NCBI GenBank assembly: GCA_009993605.1
Contig: JAACTB010000008.1
Location: 124,001 to 188,000, forward strand
Reading direction: 5' to 3'
DNA length: 64,000 bases
Source of the DNA: Erythrobacter sp.
Lineage (GTDB): Bacteria; Pseudomonadota; Alphaproteobacteria; Sphingomonadales; Sphingomonadaceae
Position numbers and translations under genes: made by a program. Shown here one piece after another: positions 46,328 through 55,651 of this stretch. The notes beneath the pieces are model-generated. The model was not told the origin of the DNA, did not search any database, and saw only the letters and a list, made by a program, of their open reading frames with translations. Position 1 is the first letter of the stretch. The number at the start of each line of letters is the position of its first letter.

Positions 46328-46984
46328 ATGCCGACCGTGATCTTTCCCGGCCCCGAAGGCCGCCTCGAAGGCCGTTTCTCCCCCGCCCCGCGCCCACGCG
46401 CGCCGGTCGCGATGATCCTGCATCCGCACCCCCAGGGCGGCGGCACGATGAATGAACAGATCACACAAAAGCTCTACAAGACATTCGTCGATCGCGGGTT
46501 CGCCACCCTGCGCTTCAATTTCCGCGGCGTCGGGCGCAGCCAGGGCAGTTTCGACAACGGGATCGGCGAATTGTCCGATGCGGCAAGCGCGCTCGACTGG
46601 GTGCAGCAGATTCATCCCGAAGCGCAGACCACCTGGGTCGCGGGCGTCAGCTTCGGCGCGCTGATCGGGATGCAATTGCTCATGCGCCGCCCCGAAATCC
46701 GCGGCTGGATCAGCGTCGGCGCTCCGGCGAGCATGTATGATTTCACCTTCCTCGCGCCCTGCCCCGCCAGCGGCATCTTCATCCACGGGGCGCAGGATAC
46801 GGTGGTGCAGCCGCAGGCGGTCACCAAGCTGGTGGAAAAGCTGCGCACGCAGAAACACATCACCGTGCATCACGAGGAAATTCCGCGCGCCAATCACTTC
46901 TTCGAAAACGAGCAGGCCGAGTTGATGGCCTCGGTCGACAATTATCTCGACTTCCGCCTCGACCCGAGTTGCCCGATCAAGTGA
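46328..46984 (+). CDS. Alpha/beta hydrolase
   Basis: A 218-residue serine hydrolase-fold protein. The N-terminus MPTVIFPGPEGRLEGRF, HPHPQGGGTMNEQITQ and the nucleophile elbow GVSFGALIG (Ser in GxSxG) are visible, with candidate Asp in GAQDTVVQP and His in RANHFF. It resembles the CocE/NonD-like hydrolases found next to Fe-S genes in alphaproteobacteria. Substrate unknown. It is divergent from the cysteine desulfurase operon with only about 125 bp between starts. A terminator follows. Confidence 0.9.
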   Translation: MPTVIFPGPEGRLEGRFSPAPRPRAPVAMILHPHPQGGGTMNEQITQKLYKTFVDRGFATLRFNFRGVGRSQGSFDNGIGELSDAASALDWVQQIHPEAQTTWVAGVSFGALIGMQLLMRRPEIRGWISVGAPASMYDFTFLAPCPASGIFIHGAQDTVVQPQAVTKLVEKLRTQKHITVHHEEIPRANHFFENEQAELMASVDNYLDFRLDPSCPIK

Positions 46985-47035
46985 GCCCGGCCGGGAATTC
47001 CGGCCAACCGTTTCGAACGATCTATCGCATACATG

Positions 47036-47063
47036 AGCCCTCCCTTCTCCGGGAGGGCTTTTC
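47036..47063 (+). terminator. Rho-independent terminator
   Basis: AGCCCTCCC pairs with GGGAGGGCT around a TTCTCC loop, followed by TTTTCG. It lies 52 bp after the hydrolase stop. Confidence 0.85.
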
Positions 47064-47138
47064 GTATCTATCGCACCTTTATTGCAGACCAGATGCAAGC
47101 CGGTTGCAAACCGCAACGCGAAACCGCTTGCTATCCTA

Positions 47139-47156
47139 GTAATGTTGTAACATCCT
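47139..47156. promoter_or_regulatory. Zur-box-like dyad upstream of tonB-type gene
   Basis: ATGTTGTAACAT forms a perfect inverted repeat (five-base arms, two-base centre) with an adjoining GTA. It resembles the GTAATGTTATAACATTAC-type zinc-uptake-regulator sites. It lies just after an extended -10-like TGCTATCCT (47129-47137) and 70 bp before the gene at 47223, where a repressor would act. Only resemblance supports this. Confidence 0.35.
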
Positions 47157-47222
47157 CTCATCGCAAGCCCGCCCCATCGTGTCGCAAAACAAGCGGGCTG
47201 CGAAAGGAAGAGGACTTTGCTT

Positions 47223-47918
47223 ATGGCCTATCTCGACCAGACTCGCCGCCCGTCGCCCGCCAGCATGGCGGGGGTCATTGCCATTCACGCTGCGGTCGGC
47301 GTGGCGATCGTCACCGGACTGACCGTCTCGGGGACGCTTGCGCCCCCCGACGAGTTCATCCCGACCTACGACATCAAGGATGCGCCGCCGCCTCCGCCGG
47401 AACCAACGCCAGAGCCGACCAATGATACGGCCGATGTCGCCCAGGTTACTCCGCCGATGGTCATCCCCAAACCGCCGCTCGACCTGCCGGTGCCCGCGCC
47501 GCGTTTCGATTCGACCGAAATCATCCTGCCGCCCGCGCCCCCGGTGCCGCGGCCCGGCCCGACGCTCGGTCTCGATCCGGTGCCCACGCCGCGCGTCACC
47601 CCGACCCAGCCTCCCATGGGCCCCTCGGTCGGCGCGAAGCCGCGCAACGATCCCGCTGCCTGGATCAGCACCGACGATTACCGCACGTCGTGGATCAATC
47701 GCGAGATGACCGGAACGGCGCGCTTCCGGCTCGAAATCGCGGCCACCGGACGCGTGACCAAGTGCACGATCACCGGCTCGACCGGCCATGACGCGCTCGA
47801 TCAGGCAACCTGCCAGTTGCTGGAACGCCGCGCCCGGTTCCAGCCCGCGCGCACCGGTTCGGGAGAGCCGATCGCGGGGAGCTATGAAAGCGCGGTCCGC
47901 TGGGTCCTGCCCGACTGA
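47223..47918 (+). CDS. TonB family energy transducer
   Basis: A 231-residue protein of TonB architecture: one N-terminal membrane helix (about residues 14-38), a proline-rich periplasmic stretch (about 45-130, with PPPPPEPTPEPT) and a C-terminal TonB-type domain. The C-terminal part (ITGSTGHDALDQATCQLLERRARFQPAR) is typical of TonB-like transducers with two cysteines. It would couple proton motive force to an outer-membrane receptor; no ExbB/ExbD or receptor gene is adjacent. ATG 47223 follows GGAAGAGGA at a proper distance. Confidence 0.9.
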   Translation: MAYLDQTRRPSPASMAGVIAIHAAVGVAIVTGLTVSGTLAPPDEFIPTYDIKDAPPPPPEPTPEPTNDTADVAQVTPPMVIPKPPLDLPVPAPRFDSTEIILPPAPPVPRPGPTLGLDPVPTPRVTPTQPPMGPSVGAKPRNDPAAWISTDDYRTSWINREMTGTARFRLEIAATGRVTKCTITGSTGHDALDQATCQLLERRARFQPARTGSGEPIAGSYESAVRWVLPD

Positions 47919-47934
47919 CGCCTTATTCCGGCAG

Positions 47935-48138
47935 CTAACGGCCCCGCTCGATCCGGTCGAGCGGGGCTTGACCGTCTCCATCCGGCACGGTCCAGATCGC
48001 CACGTTCATGCCCGCGACGAGTGCCAGCACCACCATCAACACCGCTTGGCGTCGATAGCCGCTGCGATAGGCGAACACCGCGCCAACGATCAGCGCGATT
48101 GCAGCAAGGACGACGATCGAGAGCACGGCATCGGTCAT
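47935..48138 (-). CDS. Small two-helix membrane protein, unknown
   Basis: A 67-residue protein with two hydrophobic helices (VLSIVVLAAIALIVGAVFA and QAVLMVVLALVAGMNVAIW) separated by RSGYRR. ATG at 48138 follows AGGAGG at five to six bases; the upstream GTG 48144 would overlap that site. The C-terminal residues are encoded by an inverted repeat (CCCCGCTCGA arms at 47943-47967) that could also act as a terminator. No family recognised. Confidence 0.6.
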   Translation of the reverse strand: MTDAVLSIVVLAAIALIVGAVFAYRSGYRRQAVLMVVLALVAGMNVAIWTVPDGDGQAPLDRIERGR

Positions 48139-48262
48139 GCCCACCTCCTAGCCGCGACGGGACGACGAAAGGAAGCGCAAAGCTGCGGAACGCGTCTTCC
48201 CGATGCCCGTTCTTCTTTCGAATGCGCCGCGATCATGCGCGCGCCACCGAAAGGTTTGCGAT

Positions 48263-48700
48263 ATGGGTATCTTCAGTTCGATCAAGGACGCGATCTTCGG
48301 CAAGGACGAGCCTGCGAAGAAGGCGCCGACCAATGCGCGACCTGGGGCAAACCCCGGCACGGCTCCCGCAGGCAAGCCCGCGCCCCAGACTGCGCCCAAG
48401 ACCGGTAATGCCTGGGCCGACGCGCCGGTTGTGGAACGGCAGTCTGTCGATACCGTCGACGTCGAAAACCACCTCGATTCGATGCCCGGTGCCGATCGCC
48501 TCAACTGGCGGACCTCGATCGTCGACCTGCTCAAGCTGATCAATGTCGATTCCGATTATGCCAGCCGCAAGGCGCTCGCCACCGAATTGGGTCGCGCGGA
48601 TTACGAAGGCTCGGCGGAAGACAATGTCTGGCTACACAAGCGCACGATGCGCGAACTGGCGGCGCATGGCGGGAAGGTGCCGCCCGAATATCTCGACTGA
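48263..48700 (+). CDS. DUF3597 family protein
   Basis: A 145-residue soluble protein matching DUF3597: MGIFSSIKDAIFGK at the N-terminus, an alanine/proline-rich linker (about 20-50) and a C-terminal domain with NWRTSIVDLLKLINVDSDYASRKALATEL and NVWLHKRTMRELAAHGGKVPPEYLD. The C-terminal region resembles a small LysM-free BON-associated fold reported for this family; function unknown. ATG at 48263. Confidence 0.88.
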   Translation: MGIFSSIKDAIFGKDEPAKKAPTNARPGANPGTAPAGKPAPQTAPKTGNAWADAPVVERQSVDTVDVENHLDSMPGADRLNWRTSIVDLLKLINVDSDYASRKALATELGRADYEGSAEDNVWLHKRTMRELAAHGGKVPPEYLD

Positions 48701-48762
48701 GATCGCGAACCACTTTTTCCGATTAATTGACAGGTCAGGGCGCGGCGCGCACACCCGCGCCC

Positions 48763-50616
48763 ATGACATCCCAAAGCTTTGACATCACCCGTCGCCAGGT
48801 CCTCGCAGGCCTCAGCGCGACGACCGCGCTCACTCTCGGCGGATGCGCCGCCACGGCCCGGCCCGAAGCCGTCGTGCAGGCTCAGGCCATCGGCGCCGAG
48901 CGTCTGCTGGAAGTGGTCGGCTACAATCTCCTCGAACACGAACCCGAACGCGCGACCTCACTGGGCGTCGATACGGGGCGCTACGCCGAATTGCGCGCGC
49001 GGCTGGAGGACCAGTCGCAGACCGGACAGGAACTTTACGCCGCGACCCTGCGCCGCGATCTCGACCGGGTGCGCGCCTTTCCGCGTGACGCGCTCGATGC
49101 CGATACGATCACCAATCTCGATGTCGTCGAGAGCGCCTATTCGACCGCGCTCGACGGGTTCGCGCTTCCCTATGGCGATGTCGCGGTCGGAAGCTGGCGC
49201 AATGCGCCCTATGTCGTGATCCAGAATGTCGGCAGCTATCTCGACTTGCCGCGCTTCATGGATTCCACGCATCCCCTGAAGGATGGCAGCGATGCCGACG
49301 CCTATATCGAGCGGATGGAGGCGTTGCCCGCCGTGTTCGCGGGCGAGCTCGAACGGATGCGCGCGGCCCGCGCGATGGGGATGGTGCCACCTGATTTCCT
49401 GATCGAGAAAGCGACAGCCCAGCTTTCCGAGACGATCAAGTCCGCCAAAGCGGGCGAGCTCTTCGCCGCTCCGCTCCGCGCCAAGCTGGTCGAGGCGGGA
49501 ATGCCCGAAAGCCATGCCAACCGCGCCCGCACGCTGGAGACCGGCCCGATCGCCGCCGCATTGGAAGCCCAGCTTGCCGAACTGAACCTGGAAATGGCCG
49601 AGGCCGATTCCGACCCCGGCATGTGGAGCCAGCCGCGCGGCGATGAATGGTATGCCTGGGCCCTGCGCGCCAGCACGACCACCACCCTTTCGCCCGACGA
49701 GGTGCACGAGCAGGGGCGGGAGGAACTCGCATCGCTCCACGCGCGGATGGACCCGATCCTGAAAGAAATCGGCTACACCAGCGGGACGGTGGGCGAGCGG
49801 ATGCAGGCGCTTTCGCAGGACCCGCGCTACAAATTCGCGGAAGGCGATCCCGGCCGGGCCGAGATCATGGCCTTCATCAAGGACCGGATCGCATGGATCA
49901 CCGCGCAGATGCCGCGCGCCTTCAACACGCTTGTCGATCCCAATCTCGAAGTGCGCCGCCTTCCGCTGGCGGAAGAACCCGGCGCGCCAGGCGCCTATGG
50001 CGGCGCGGGCAGCAAGGACGGAACGATCCCCGGGCGGATGTGGATCAATCTCAGGACCACCGACCTGCACCGCAAATACGACCTCGCCGACCTCACCTAT
50101 CACGAGACCATTCCCGGCCATGTCTGGGAGGGCGAATATTCCAACCGCCTGCCGCTGATCCGCTCGATCCTGGCCTTCAACGCCTTCTCCGAAGGCTGGG
50201 CGCTTTACGGTGAGCAGTTGGCGGACGAGCTTGGCGCCTATGACGATTTCAAGGTCGGACGATTGGGTTATCTCCAGTCACTGGCGTTTCGCGCCTGTCG
50301 CATGGTGGTCGATACTGGCCTCCACCACAAACGCTGGAGCCGCGAACAGGCGCGCCGCTTCTTCGTCGAGGAAAACGGCTCGAAATACGACGAGGTGGTA
50401 AGCGAGGTGGACCGCTATTGCAGCTGGCCCGGTCAGGCCACGGGCTACAAGCTCGGCCATAGCGAGATCGTAAGGCAGCGCGGGCGCGCCGAGGCTGCGC
50501 TGGGTTCGGCCTACGATTTCAAGGCGTTCAACGACGCGGTCGTCCTTGGCGGTAATGCGCCGCTCGACGTCATGGCGAAGAATGTGGACCGCTACATCGC
50601 GCGGGCGCGCAGCTAA
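48763..50616 (+). CDS. DUF885 lipoprotein, putative zinc-dependent hydrolase
   Basis: A 617-residue exported protein of the DUF885 family. The N-terminus combines a twin-arginine-like motif (TRRQVLAG at 9-16) with a lipobox ending at Cys28 (LTLGGC), so it may be a Tat-exported lipoprotein. The conserved HETIPGH motif is at 447-453 and AFNAFSEGWALYGEQ follows; together they suggest a metallopeptidase-like site of the M3/M32 sort. Substrate unknown. The ATG at 48763 is chosen for the signal; the frame continues upstream to 48727. Confidence 0.9.
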   Translation: MTSQSFDITRRQVLAGLSATTALTLGGCAATARPEAVVQAQAIGAERLLEVVGYNLLEHEPERATSLGVDTGRYAELRARLEDQSQTGQELYAATLRRDLDRVRAFPRDALDADTITNLDVVESAYSTALDGFALPYGDVAVGSWRNAPYVVIQNVGSYLDLPRFMDSTHPLKDGSDADAYIERMEALPAVFAGELERMRAARAMGMVPPDFLIEKATAQLSETIKSAKAGELFAAPLRAKLVEAGMPESHANRARTLETGPIAAALEAQLAELNLEMAEADSDPGMWSQPRGDEWYAWALRASTTTTLSPDEVHEQGREELASLHARMDPILKEIGYTSGTVGERMQALSQDPRYKFAEGDPGRAEIMAFIKDRIAWITAQMPRAFNTLVDPNLEVRRLPLAEEPGAPGAYGGAGSKDGTIPGRMWINLRTTDLHRKYDLADLTYHETIPGHVWEGEYSNRLPLIRSILAFNAFSEGWALYGEQLADELGAYDDFKVGRLGYLQSLAFRACRMVVDTGLHHKRWSREQARRFFVEENGSKYDEVVSEVDRYCSWPGQATGYKLGHSEIVRQRGRAEAALGSAYDFKAFNDAVVLGGNAPLDVMAKNVDRYIARARS

Positions 50617-50625
50617 ATCGGAGGG

Positions 50626-50865
50626 TCAGGCCGCTTCCGGCGCCGCGCCGGATTGCGCTTCCGCTTCTTCGGCGAGTCGCTTGGCTTCGCGCTCGCCCAG
50701 AGCCCGCTCGCGGTCGATCTTCACCTTGCGCGCCTGTTCGGCAAGGCCGCGCCAGGTCTTCTCCGCACGCAGGCTGCGTTCGCGGACATTGTCGAGGACA
50801 GCCTCCTGCGCTTCGATGGCGGCTTCACGGGCGCGGCTGTCGTAGAATTCGAATGTCTGGCTCAT
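50626..50865 (-). CDS. Small charged coiled-coil protein, unknown
   Basis: A 79-residue soluble protein starting MSQTFEFYDSRAREAA. It is rich in Glu, Arg, Ala and Lys with heptad-like spacing (about 10-65), so a coiled coil is likely. No hydrophobic segment. ATG 50865 follows AAGGAC eight bases upstream. It lies 87 bp beyond the cold-shock gene on the same strand, beyond that gene's terminator. Function unknown. Confidence 0.6.
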   Translation of the reverse strand: MSQTFEFYDSRAREAAIEAQEAVLDNVRERSLRAEKTWRGLAEQARKVKIDRERALGEREAKRLAEEAEAQSGAAPEAA

Positions 50866-50903
50866 CGGCTTGTCCTTCGTGAGTATCGCGCGCGGGAAGC
50901 GGT

Positions 50904-50940
50904 AAAACGCCCCGCCGACCACAATGGATCGGCGGGGCAT
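50904..50940 (-). terminator. Rho-independent terminator of the cold-shock gene
   Basis: On the minus strand GCCCCGCCGA pairs with TCGGCGGGGC around a ten-base loop, followed by GTTTTA. It begins 13 bp after the csp stop. Confidence 0.85.
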
Positions 50941-50952
50941 TCTCTATCGGGA

Positions 50953-51165
50953 TCAGTCCGCAGCGGAGAGATTCACCGCGCTCGCCTTGCCGTTACGGCC
51001 GGTCTCGACCTCGTAATTGAGGCGCTGTTCCTTATCGAGCGTGTGCATGCCCGCCGCCTGGACGGCGGAGATGTGGACGAAGCTGTCGTCCGAACCGTCA
51101 TCGGGCTGGATGAAGCCATAGCCCTTGTCGGCGTTGAAGAATTTTACGGTGCCGGTCTTCGACAT
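50953..51165 (-). CDS. Cold-shock domain protein
   Basis: A 70-residue CspA-type OB-fold protein that binds single-stranded RNA and DNA. The RNP1 motif KGYGFIQ and RNP2 motif FVHIS are intact, and the N-terminus MSKTGTVKFFNADKG is typical of alphaproteobacterial CspA. A long untranslated stretch precedes it, and a terminator follows, fitting a monocistronic and possibly post-transcriptionally controlled gene. Confidence 0.96.
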   Translation of the reverse strand: MSKTGTVKFFNADKGYGFIQPDDGSDDSFVHISAVQAAGMHTLDKEQRLNYEVETGRNGKASAVNLSAAD

Positions 51166-51467
51166 GGGATGTTCCTTTCAAGAACGAGGTTTGCCCCGCC
51201 GCGACATGCGGCGTGGTCGTGCGTAAGGTCGTCCGAAGAAAGGAAGTCGCCGTCTAACGTGCACCAGGGCCACAAGGGCAAGGCGAAGATCAAAAGCCGA
51301 AGTCCGTCGCAAATTTCGACGTCAGCTCGATGGCCGTAGCAGGTTTCCCGCTATTGCCCTAACGATCCTTGCACCCGTACCGAAATTAAAGGTCCCCGGT
51401 CCGCGATCGCTCGCGGCCGGGGACTCTCCTCTCCAACTTGTGCGCCCGGGTCGCCGGGCGGAACGGT
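51166..51467. other. Intergenic region between csp and pckA
   Basis: Holds the upstream region of the minus-strand cold-shock gene and, at 51389-51425, the pckA terminator. I see no further gene or strong repeat; a long csp leader is plausible but not demonstrated. Confidence 0.6.
51389..51425 (-). terminator. Rho-independent terminator of pckA
   Basis: On the minus strand GTCCCCGGCCGCGA pairs with TCGCGGACCGGGGAC around a GCGA loop, followed by CTTTAAT. It lies about 43 bp beyond the pckA stop. Confidence 0.85.
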
Positions 51468-53069
51468 TCAGGCCGCGACCCGCGCGGAAACCGGCGCCGC
51501 GTCGCGCACGCCCTGATCGACATGGTCAGCAAAGGGCGTGAAATTGTCGACGAAGAGCTGCACCAGCTTCTGCGCGGTGCGGTCGTATTCGTCCTGATCG
51601 GCCCAGGTCGAGCGCGGATCGAGAATGCCGCTGTCGACACCATCCACCGCGACCGGAACCTCGAAGCCGAAATTGGGGTCCTTGCGGAACTCCGCCTCGT
51701 TCAGGGACCCGTCGAGCGCGGCGTTGAGCAGGGCGCGGGTCGCCTTGATCGGCATCCGGTTGCCGACCCCGTATTTGCCTCCGGTCCAGCCGGTATTGAC
51801 CAGCCAGCAAGTGACATCGCCCTTGGCGATCCGTTCTTTGAGGAGGTTGCCGTAGACGCTCGGATGCCGCGGCATGAAGGGCGCACCGAAGCAGGTGCTG
51901 AAGGTCGCTTCGGGCTCGGTCACGCCGATTTCGGTGCCCGCGACCTTGGCGGTGTAGCCCGACAGGAAGTGATACATCGCCTGATCCGGCGTCAGCCGCG
52001 CGATCGGAGGCAGCACGCCGAAGGCATCGGCGGTCAGCATGATTACGTTGGACGGCGGCGGACCCATGTTCTCGTCCGACGTGTTCGGGATCGATTCGAG
52101 CGGATAGGCACCGCGCGTGTTTTCGGCGAGGCTGTTGTCGTCGAGATCGATCTCGCCGTTCTCGTCCATCACCACGTTTTCGAGGACGGTCCCTTCCATC
52201 TTCGTGGTCGCGAAGATCTCGGGCTCGGCCTCGGCATTCAGGCGAATCATCTTGGCGTAGCAGCCGCCTTCGAAATTGAAGACCGCCGTGTCCGACCAGC
52301 CATGCTCGTCATCGCCGATCAGCGTGCGGCTGGCATCGGCGCTAAGCGTCGTCTTGCCCGTGCCCGACAGGCCGAAGAACACCGCGCTCTTGCCGTCCGG
52401 GCCGATATTGGCGGAACAGTGCATCGGCATCACGCCCTTGGGCGGAAGCAGGTAATTGAGTACGCCGAACACGCTCTTCTTCATCTCGCCGGCATAGCGC
52501 GTACCGCCGATGAGGATCAGCTTCTCGCTGAGATTGACCGCGATCACCGTCTCGCTGCGGCAGCCGTGCCGTTCGGGATCGGCCTTGAAGCTCGGCAGGT
52601 CGATGATCGTGTATTCGGGGACGAAACCTTCGAGCTCGTCCGCCGTCGGGCGCACCAGCAGGGTGCGGATGAACTGGTTGTGCCAGGCGAGCTCGTTGAT
52701 GACGCGCACATTGACGCGGTATTCCGGCTGCGAGCCCCCGAACAAATCGGCGACGTAGAGCGCGTCCTTATCCTTCAGCGCGGCCAGGAAATCGTCCTTG
52801 AGCGCAGAGAAATGTTCCGGCTTCATCGAGGCGTTGTTGTCCCACCACACCGTCTCTTCCGTCTCACCGTCGCGGACGATGAACTTGTCCTTCGCGCTGC
52901 GGCCGGTGTGCTTGCCGGTTTCCACCACCAGCGGCCCATGCTTCGCGCGGCGCCCTTCGCCGTTTTCGAGCGCGGCGGCGGTCAGCTGGCTCGAATCGAG
53001 ATTGGCGTGGATCGTGGCATCGGTGGCGATACCCTGATCGGCAAGCGTATGGGAAAGCGAAGCGGTCAC
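51468..53069 (-). CDS. pckA: Phosphoenolpyruvate carboxykinase (ATP)
   Basis: Converts oxaloacetate and ATP to phosphoenolpyruvate, the committing step of gluconeogenesis. The 533-residue protein fits the ATP-type family: RSAKDKFIV and WWDNN near the N-terminus, the kinase loop [16 protein letters not shown], and the [11 protein letters not shown] metal site. The start is GTG at 53069 with GGAGA six bases upstream. It is divergent from chvI; in alphaproteobacteria pckA is linked to the ChvG/ChvI system, so co-regulation through the shared gap (53070-53286) is likely. Confidence 0.96.
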   Translation of the reverse strand: MTASLSHTLADQGIATDATIHANLDSSQLTAAALENGEGRRAKHGPLVVETGKHTGRSAKDKFIVRDGETEETVWWDNNASMKPEHFSALKDDFLAALKDKDALYVADLFGGSQPEYRVNVRVINELAWHNQFIRTLLVRPTADELEGFVPEYTIIDLPSFKADPERHGCRSETVIAVNLSEKLILIGGTRYAGEMKKSVFGVLNYLLPPKGVMPMHCSANIGPDGKSAVFFGLSGTGKTTLSADASRTLIGDDEHGWSDTAVFNFEGGCYAKMIRLNAEAEPEIFATTKMEGTVLENVVMDENGEIDLDDNSLAENTRGAYPLESIPNTSDENMGPPPSNVIMLTADAFGVLPPIARLTPDQAMYHFLSGYTAKVAGTEIGVTEPEATFSTCFGAPFMPRHPSVYGNLLKERIAKGDVTCWLVNTGWTGGKYGVGNRMPIKATRALLNAALDGSLNEAEFRKDPNFGFEVPVAVDGVDSGILDPRSTWADQDEYDRTAQKLVQLFVDNFTPFADHVDQGVRDAAPVSARVAA

Positions 53070-53286
53070 TGATGTCTCCGGCAAGGGCGTTGCGGGGCGT
53101 TGCGATGTCTGGATGGCCCGCCGCATCGCTGCTTTAACGCATACGAATGCACGGCCAATTCGCCCCGCCCTTACAATCGCTAAGCGCGCACGTCAATTTC
53201 GGCGCGACGGGCAGTGCGCCTTACGCGGTCCCGCTCCCGCCATGGCACACATTGTCTTGTTCCGGCAAAGCGATTACGCACGCAAG

Positions 53287-54057
53287 GTGACTAACGACGC
53301 GCCTTCGCAAACCGCTCCCGCCCCCACCCAACCGTCTCCATCGCAGGCGGTGATCGCGCTGGTGGACGATGATCGCAACATCCTCACCTCGGTCTCGATC
53401 GCCTTGCAGGCGGAGGGCTTCGCCACGCGCGTCTATTCGGAAGGCGAGGCGGCGTTGAAGGCGCTGCTCGAAAATCCGCCGCATCTGGCCGTGTTCGACA
53501 TCAAAATGCCGGGCATGGACGGGATGGAATTGCTGCGGCGCCTGCGTGAACATTCCGCGCTCCCCGTGATCTTCCTCACCAGCAAGGACGACGAGCAGGA
53601 CGAGGAAGCCGGTTTCGCGATGGGCGCGGACGATTACATCTCCAAACCCTTCAGCCTGCGCCTCCTGCTCGCCCGCGTACGCGCGATCCTGCGGCGCAGC
53701 GATATCGATCTGCCCACAGAGCCCGGTGCGAATGCCGAAGCGCCCCGCCCCAGCGAGGTCCTCGAGCGCGGACGATTGGTGATGGACCCGGCGCGGCACA
53801 AGGTGACATGGGACGGGCGCGCCGTATCCCTGACGGTCACGGAATTCCTGTTGCTGGAAGCACTGGCCGTGCGCCCCGGCGTCATCAAGAGCCGCAACCA
53901 GCTGATGGATGCCGCCTACCCGGACGATGTCTTCGTCGACGATCGCACGGTGGACAGCCACATCAAGCGGATGCGCCGCAAATTCCGCAGTATCGATCCG
54001 CAATTCTCCGCCATCGATACTCTCTACGGCGCGGGCTACAGCTTCGCCGAAAGCTGA
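53287..54057 (+). CDS. chvI: Response regulator, ChvI type (OmpR family)
   Basis: A 256-residue DNA-binding response regulator. The receiver domain has [11 protein letters not shown] and the phospho-acceptor aspartate in [10 protein letters not shown], with [25 protein letters not shown] marking the switch and the conserved Lys. A winged-helix domain follows, ending [19 protein letters not shown]. It pairs with chvG directly downstream (7 bp). The start is uncertain: GTG 53287 gives an N-terminus like other ChvI proteins, while ATG 53242 would add 15 residues. Confidence 0.93.
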   Translation: MTNDAPSQTAPAPTQPSPSQAVIALVDDDRNILTSVSIALQAEGFATRVYSEGEAALKALLENPPHLAVFDIKMPGMDGMELLRRLREHSALPVIFLTSKDDEQDEEAGFAMGADDYISKPFSLRLLLARVRAILRRSDIDLPTEPGANAEAPRPSEVLERGRLVMDPARHKVTWDGRAVSLTVTEFLLLEALAVRPGVIKSRNQLMDAAYPDDVFVDDRTVDSHIKRMRRKFRSIDPQFSAIDTLYGAGYSFAES

Positions 54058-54064
54058 CCGATCC

Positions 54065-55651
54065 ATGGCCGATGCGGCGCGCAGCAATGTCCTGAGGGAC
54101 GAGCCGGGGCGCGACCCGGCGGCGGAAAAGCCGCGCTGGTCGCGGCGTCTCTCGCTCACCAGCCGCATCCTTTTCGTCAACGTGCTGCCCTTGGTGCTGC
54201 TCGGCGGCGGGGTCATCTATCTCGATTTCTACCGCAAGCAGCTCTTGGACGAGCGCTTCAAGCTCGCTCTGGTCGAGGCGCAGATCACTGCCGAGGCGCT
54301 GGCGGGCGCGACCGATGCACGGCAGGAGGCGCTGCTGATCCAGATCGGCAAGGAACAGCGCTTGCGCATCCGGCTCTACGATGCGGAAGGGGAGCTGGAA
54401 GGCGACAGTTTCGCTCTGTCCGCGCCCACGTTCTCGATCGACGGAGTGGCGGAGGACAATCGCGATTTCGCCCTAACGCTCGACCGCTGGTTCGATCGGG
54501 TGGTGGGCGCGCCCCCGCTGCCCGATTACCGCGAACCGCAGGTCGACAACGCCGCCGCCTGGCCGGAACTCGATCGCGCGCGGACCGAAAGCCTGACCCA
54601 GATCGTGCTGCGCGATGCGGCGGACGGGACCCACGTCATCAACGCCGCCGCGCCCGTGGGCCTCGACGGGGAATCGCTCCTGATAACCCGCAATCCGATC
54701 GACATCACCCAGCGCGTGCGCGAGGCGCGATCGACCGTGGCTTTGGTCACCTTGCTGGCGCTGATCGTCTCGACGCTGCTGTCCTTCTTCCTCGCCCAGA
54801 CGATCGTGCGGCCCCTGCGCGAGCTCGTCCAGGCCGCCGTCCGCGTGCGGCAGGGGCGCGACCGGCAGGTGGAGGTGCCACGGCTTCCCGACCGGCGCGA
54901 CGAGATCGGTATGCTGGCGCGCGCGATTTCCGACATGACCCATGCGCTGCGAATGCGCATCGACGCGGTCGAAAGCTTCGCCGCCGATGTCGCGCACGAG
55001 ATCAAGAATCCGCTCGCCAGCCTGCGGAGCGCGACCGAATCGCTTAATCGGGTCGAGGATCCGGCCTTGCGGGCCCAACTTCTCGATATCGCGACCCATG
55101 ACGTGCGCCGGATCGATCGTCTTGTTACCGAAATCAGCGAGGCGAGCCGGATCGATGCCGAACTGTCGCGCGCCACCTTCGAGACGGTCGATCTCGCCAG
55201 CCTCGTTACCAATATCATCGGCTCGCGCGAAAACCGCTCCGAGAACGAGGGGCGCCCGGTCCTGTTCGACAGCGAGGCCGGCCGCTTCCTGGTGCGCGGC
55301 GAACCCTCGCGGCTCGAACGCGTGATCTCGAACCTGCTCGACAACGCCGTGTCGTTTTCGCCGTCTGAAGGTTCGATCACGATCGACCTTGCCCGGGCCG
55401 ATGGCTGGATCACCATGACCGTGTGCGACGAAGGCCCCGGCATCCCGGTGGAACGGCGCGAGCAGGTGTTCCAGCGCTTCCATTCGCACCGCCCCCAGGC
55501 GGAGGATTTCGGCAACCATTCCGGCCTCGGCCTCGCCATCGCGCGCGCCATCGCCGAAGCGCATGACGGCACCTTGCTGGCGGAAGGTCGGCCTGACGGA
55601 CGAGACGGCGCCTGCCTCGTCCTCAACCTCCCCGCCCTGCGCGACGGGTGA
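54065..55651 (+). CDS. chvG: Sensor histidine kinase, ChvG type
   Basis: A 528-residue membrane kinase. A first helix (about 35-55), a periplasmic sensor domain (about 55-225), a second helix, HAMP linker, dimerisation domain with FAADVAHEIKNPLAS (phospho-histidine) and ATPase motifs NLLDNAVSFS, DEGPGIP and HSGLGLAIARAI are visible. It is the kinase of the ChvG/ChvI acid/envelope-stress system. The stop overlaps the hprK GTG start by 4 bp (GTGA), placing kinase and HPr kinase in one transcript. Confidence 0.94.
   Translation: MADAARSNVLRDEPGRDPAAEKPRWSRRLSLTSRILFVNVLPLVLLGGGVIYLDFYRKQLLDERFKLALVEAQITAEALAGATDARQEALLIQIGKEQRLRIRLYDAEGELEGDSFALSAPTFSIDGVAEDNRDFALTLDRWFDRVVGAPPLPDYREPQVDNAAAWPELDRARTESLTQIVLRDAADGTHVINAAAPVGLDGESLLITRNPIDITQRVREARSTVALVTLLALIVSTLLSFFLAQTIVRPLRELVQAAVRVRQGRDRQVEVPRLPDRRDEIGMLARAISDMTHALRMRIDAVESFAADVAHEIKNPLASLRSATESLNRVEDPALRAQLLDIATHDVRRIDRLVTEISEASRIDAELSRATFETVDLASLVTNIIGSRENRSENEGRPVLFDSEAGRFLVRGEPSRLERVISNLLDNAVSFSPSEGSITIDLARADGWITMTVCDEGPGIPVERREQVFQRFHSHRPQAEDFGNHSGLGLAIARAIAEAHDGTLLAEGRPDGRDGACLVLNLPALRDG

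Noticed and set aside
47943-47967. CCCCGCTCGA inverted repeat as a tonB terminator
   Set aside because: No T run follows on the plus strand, and the arms encode the tail of the small membrane gene. It may be only composition.
51438-53072. A 544-codon open frame on the plus strand opposite pckA
   Set aside because: It is a shadow of pckA on the other strand. The pckA product has full family motifs and a proper start; the antisense reading has none.
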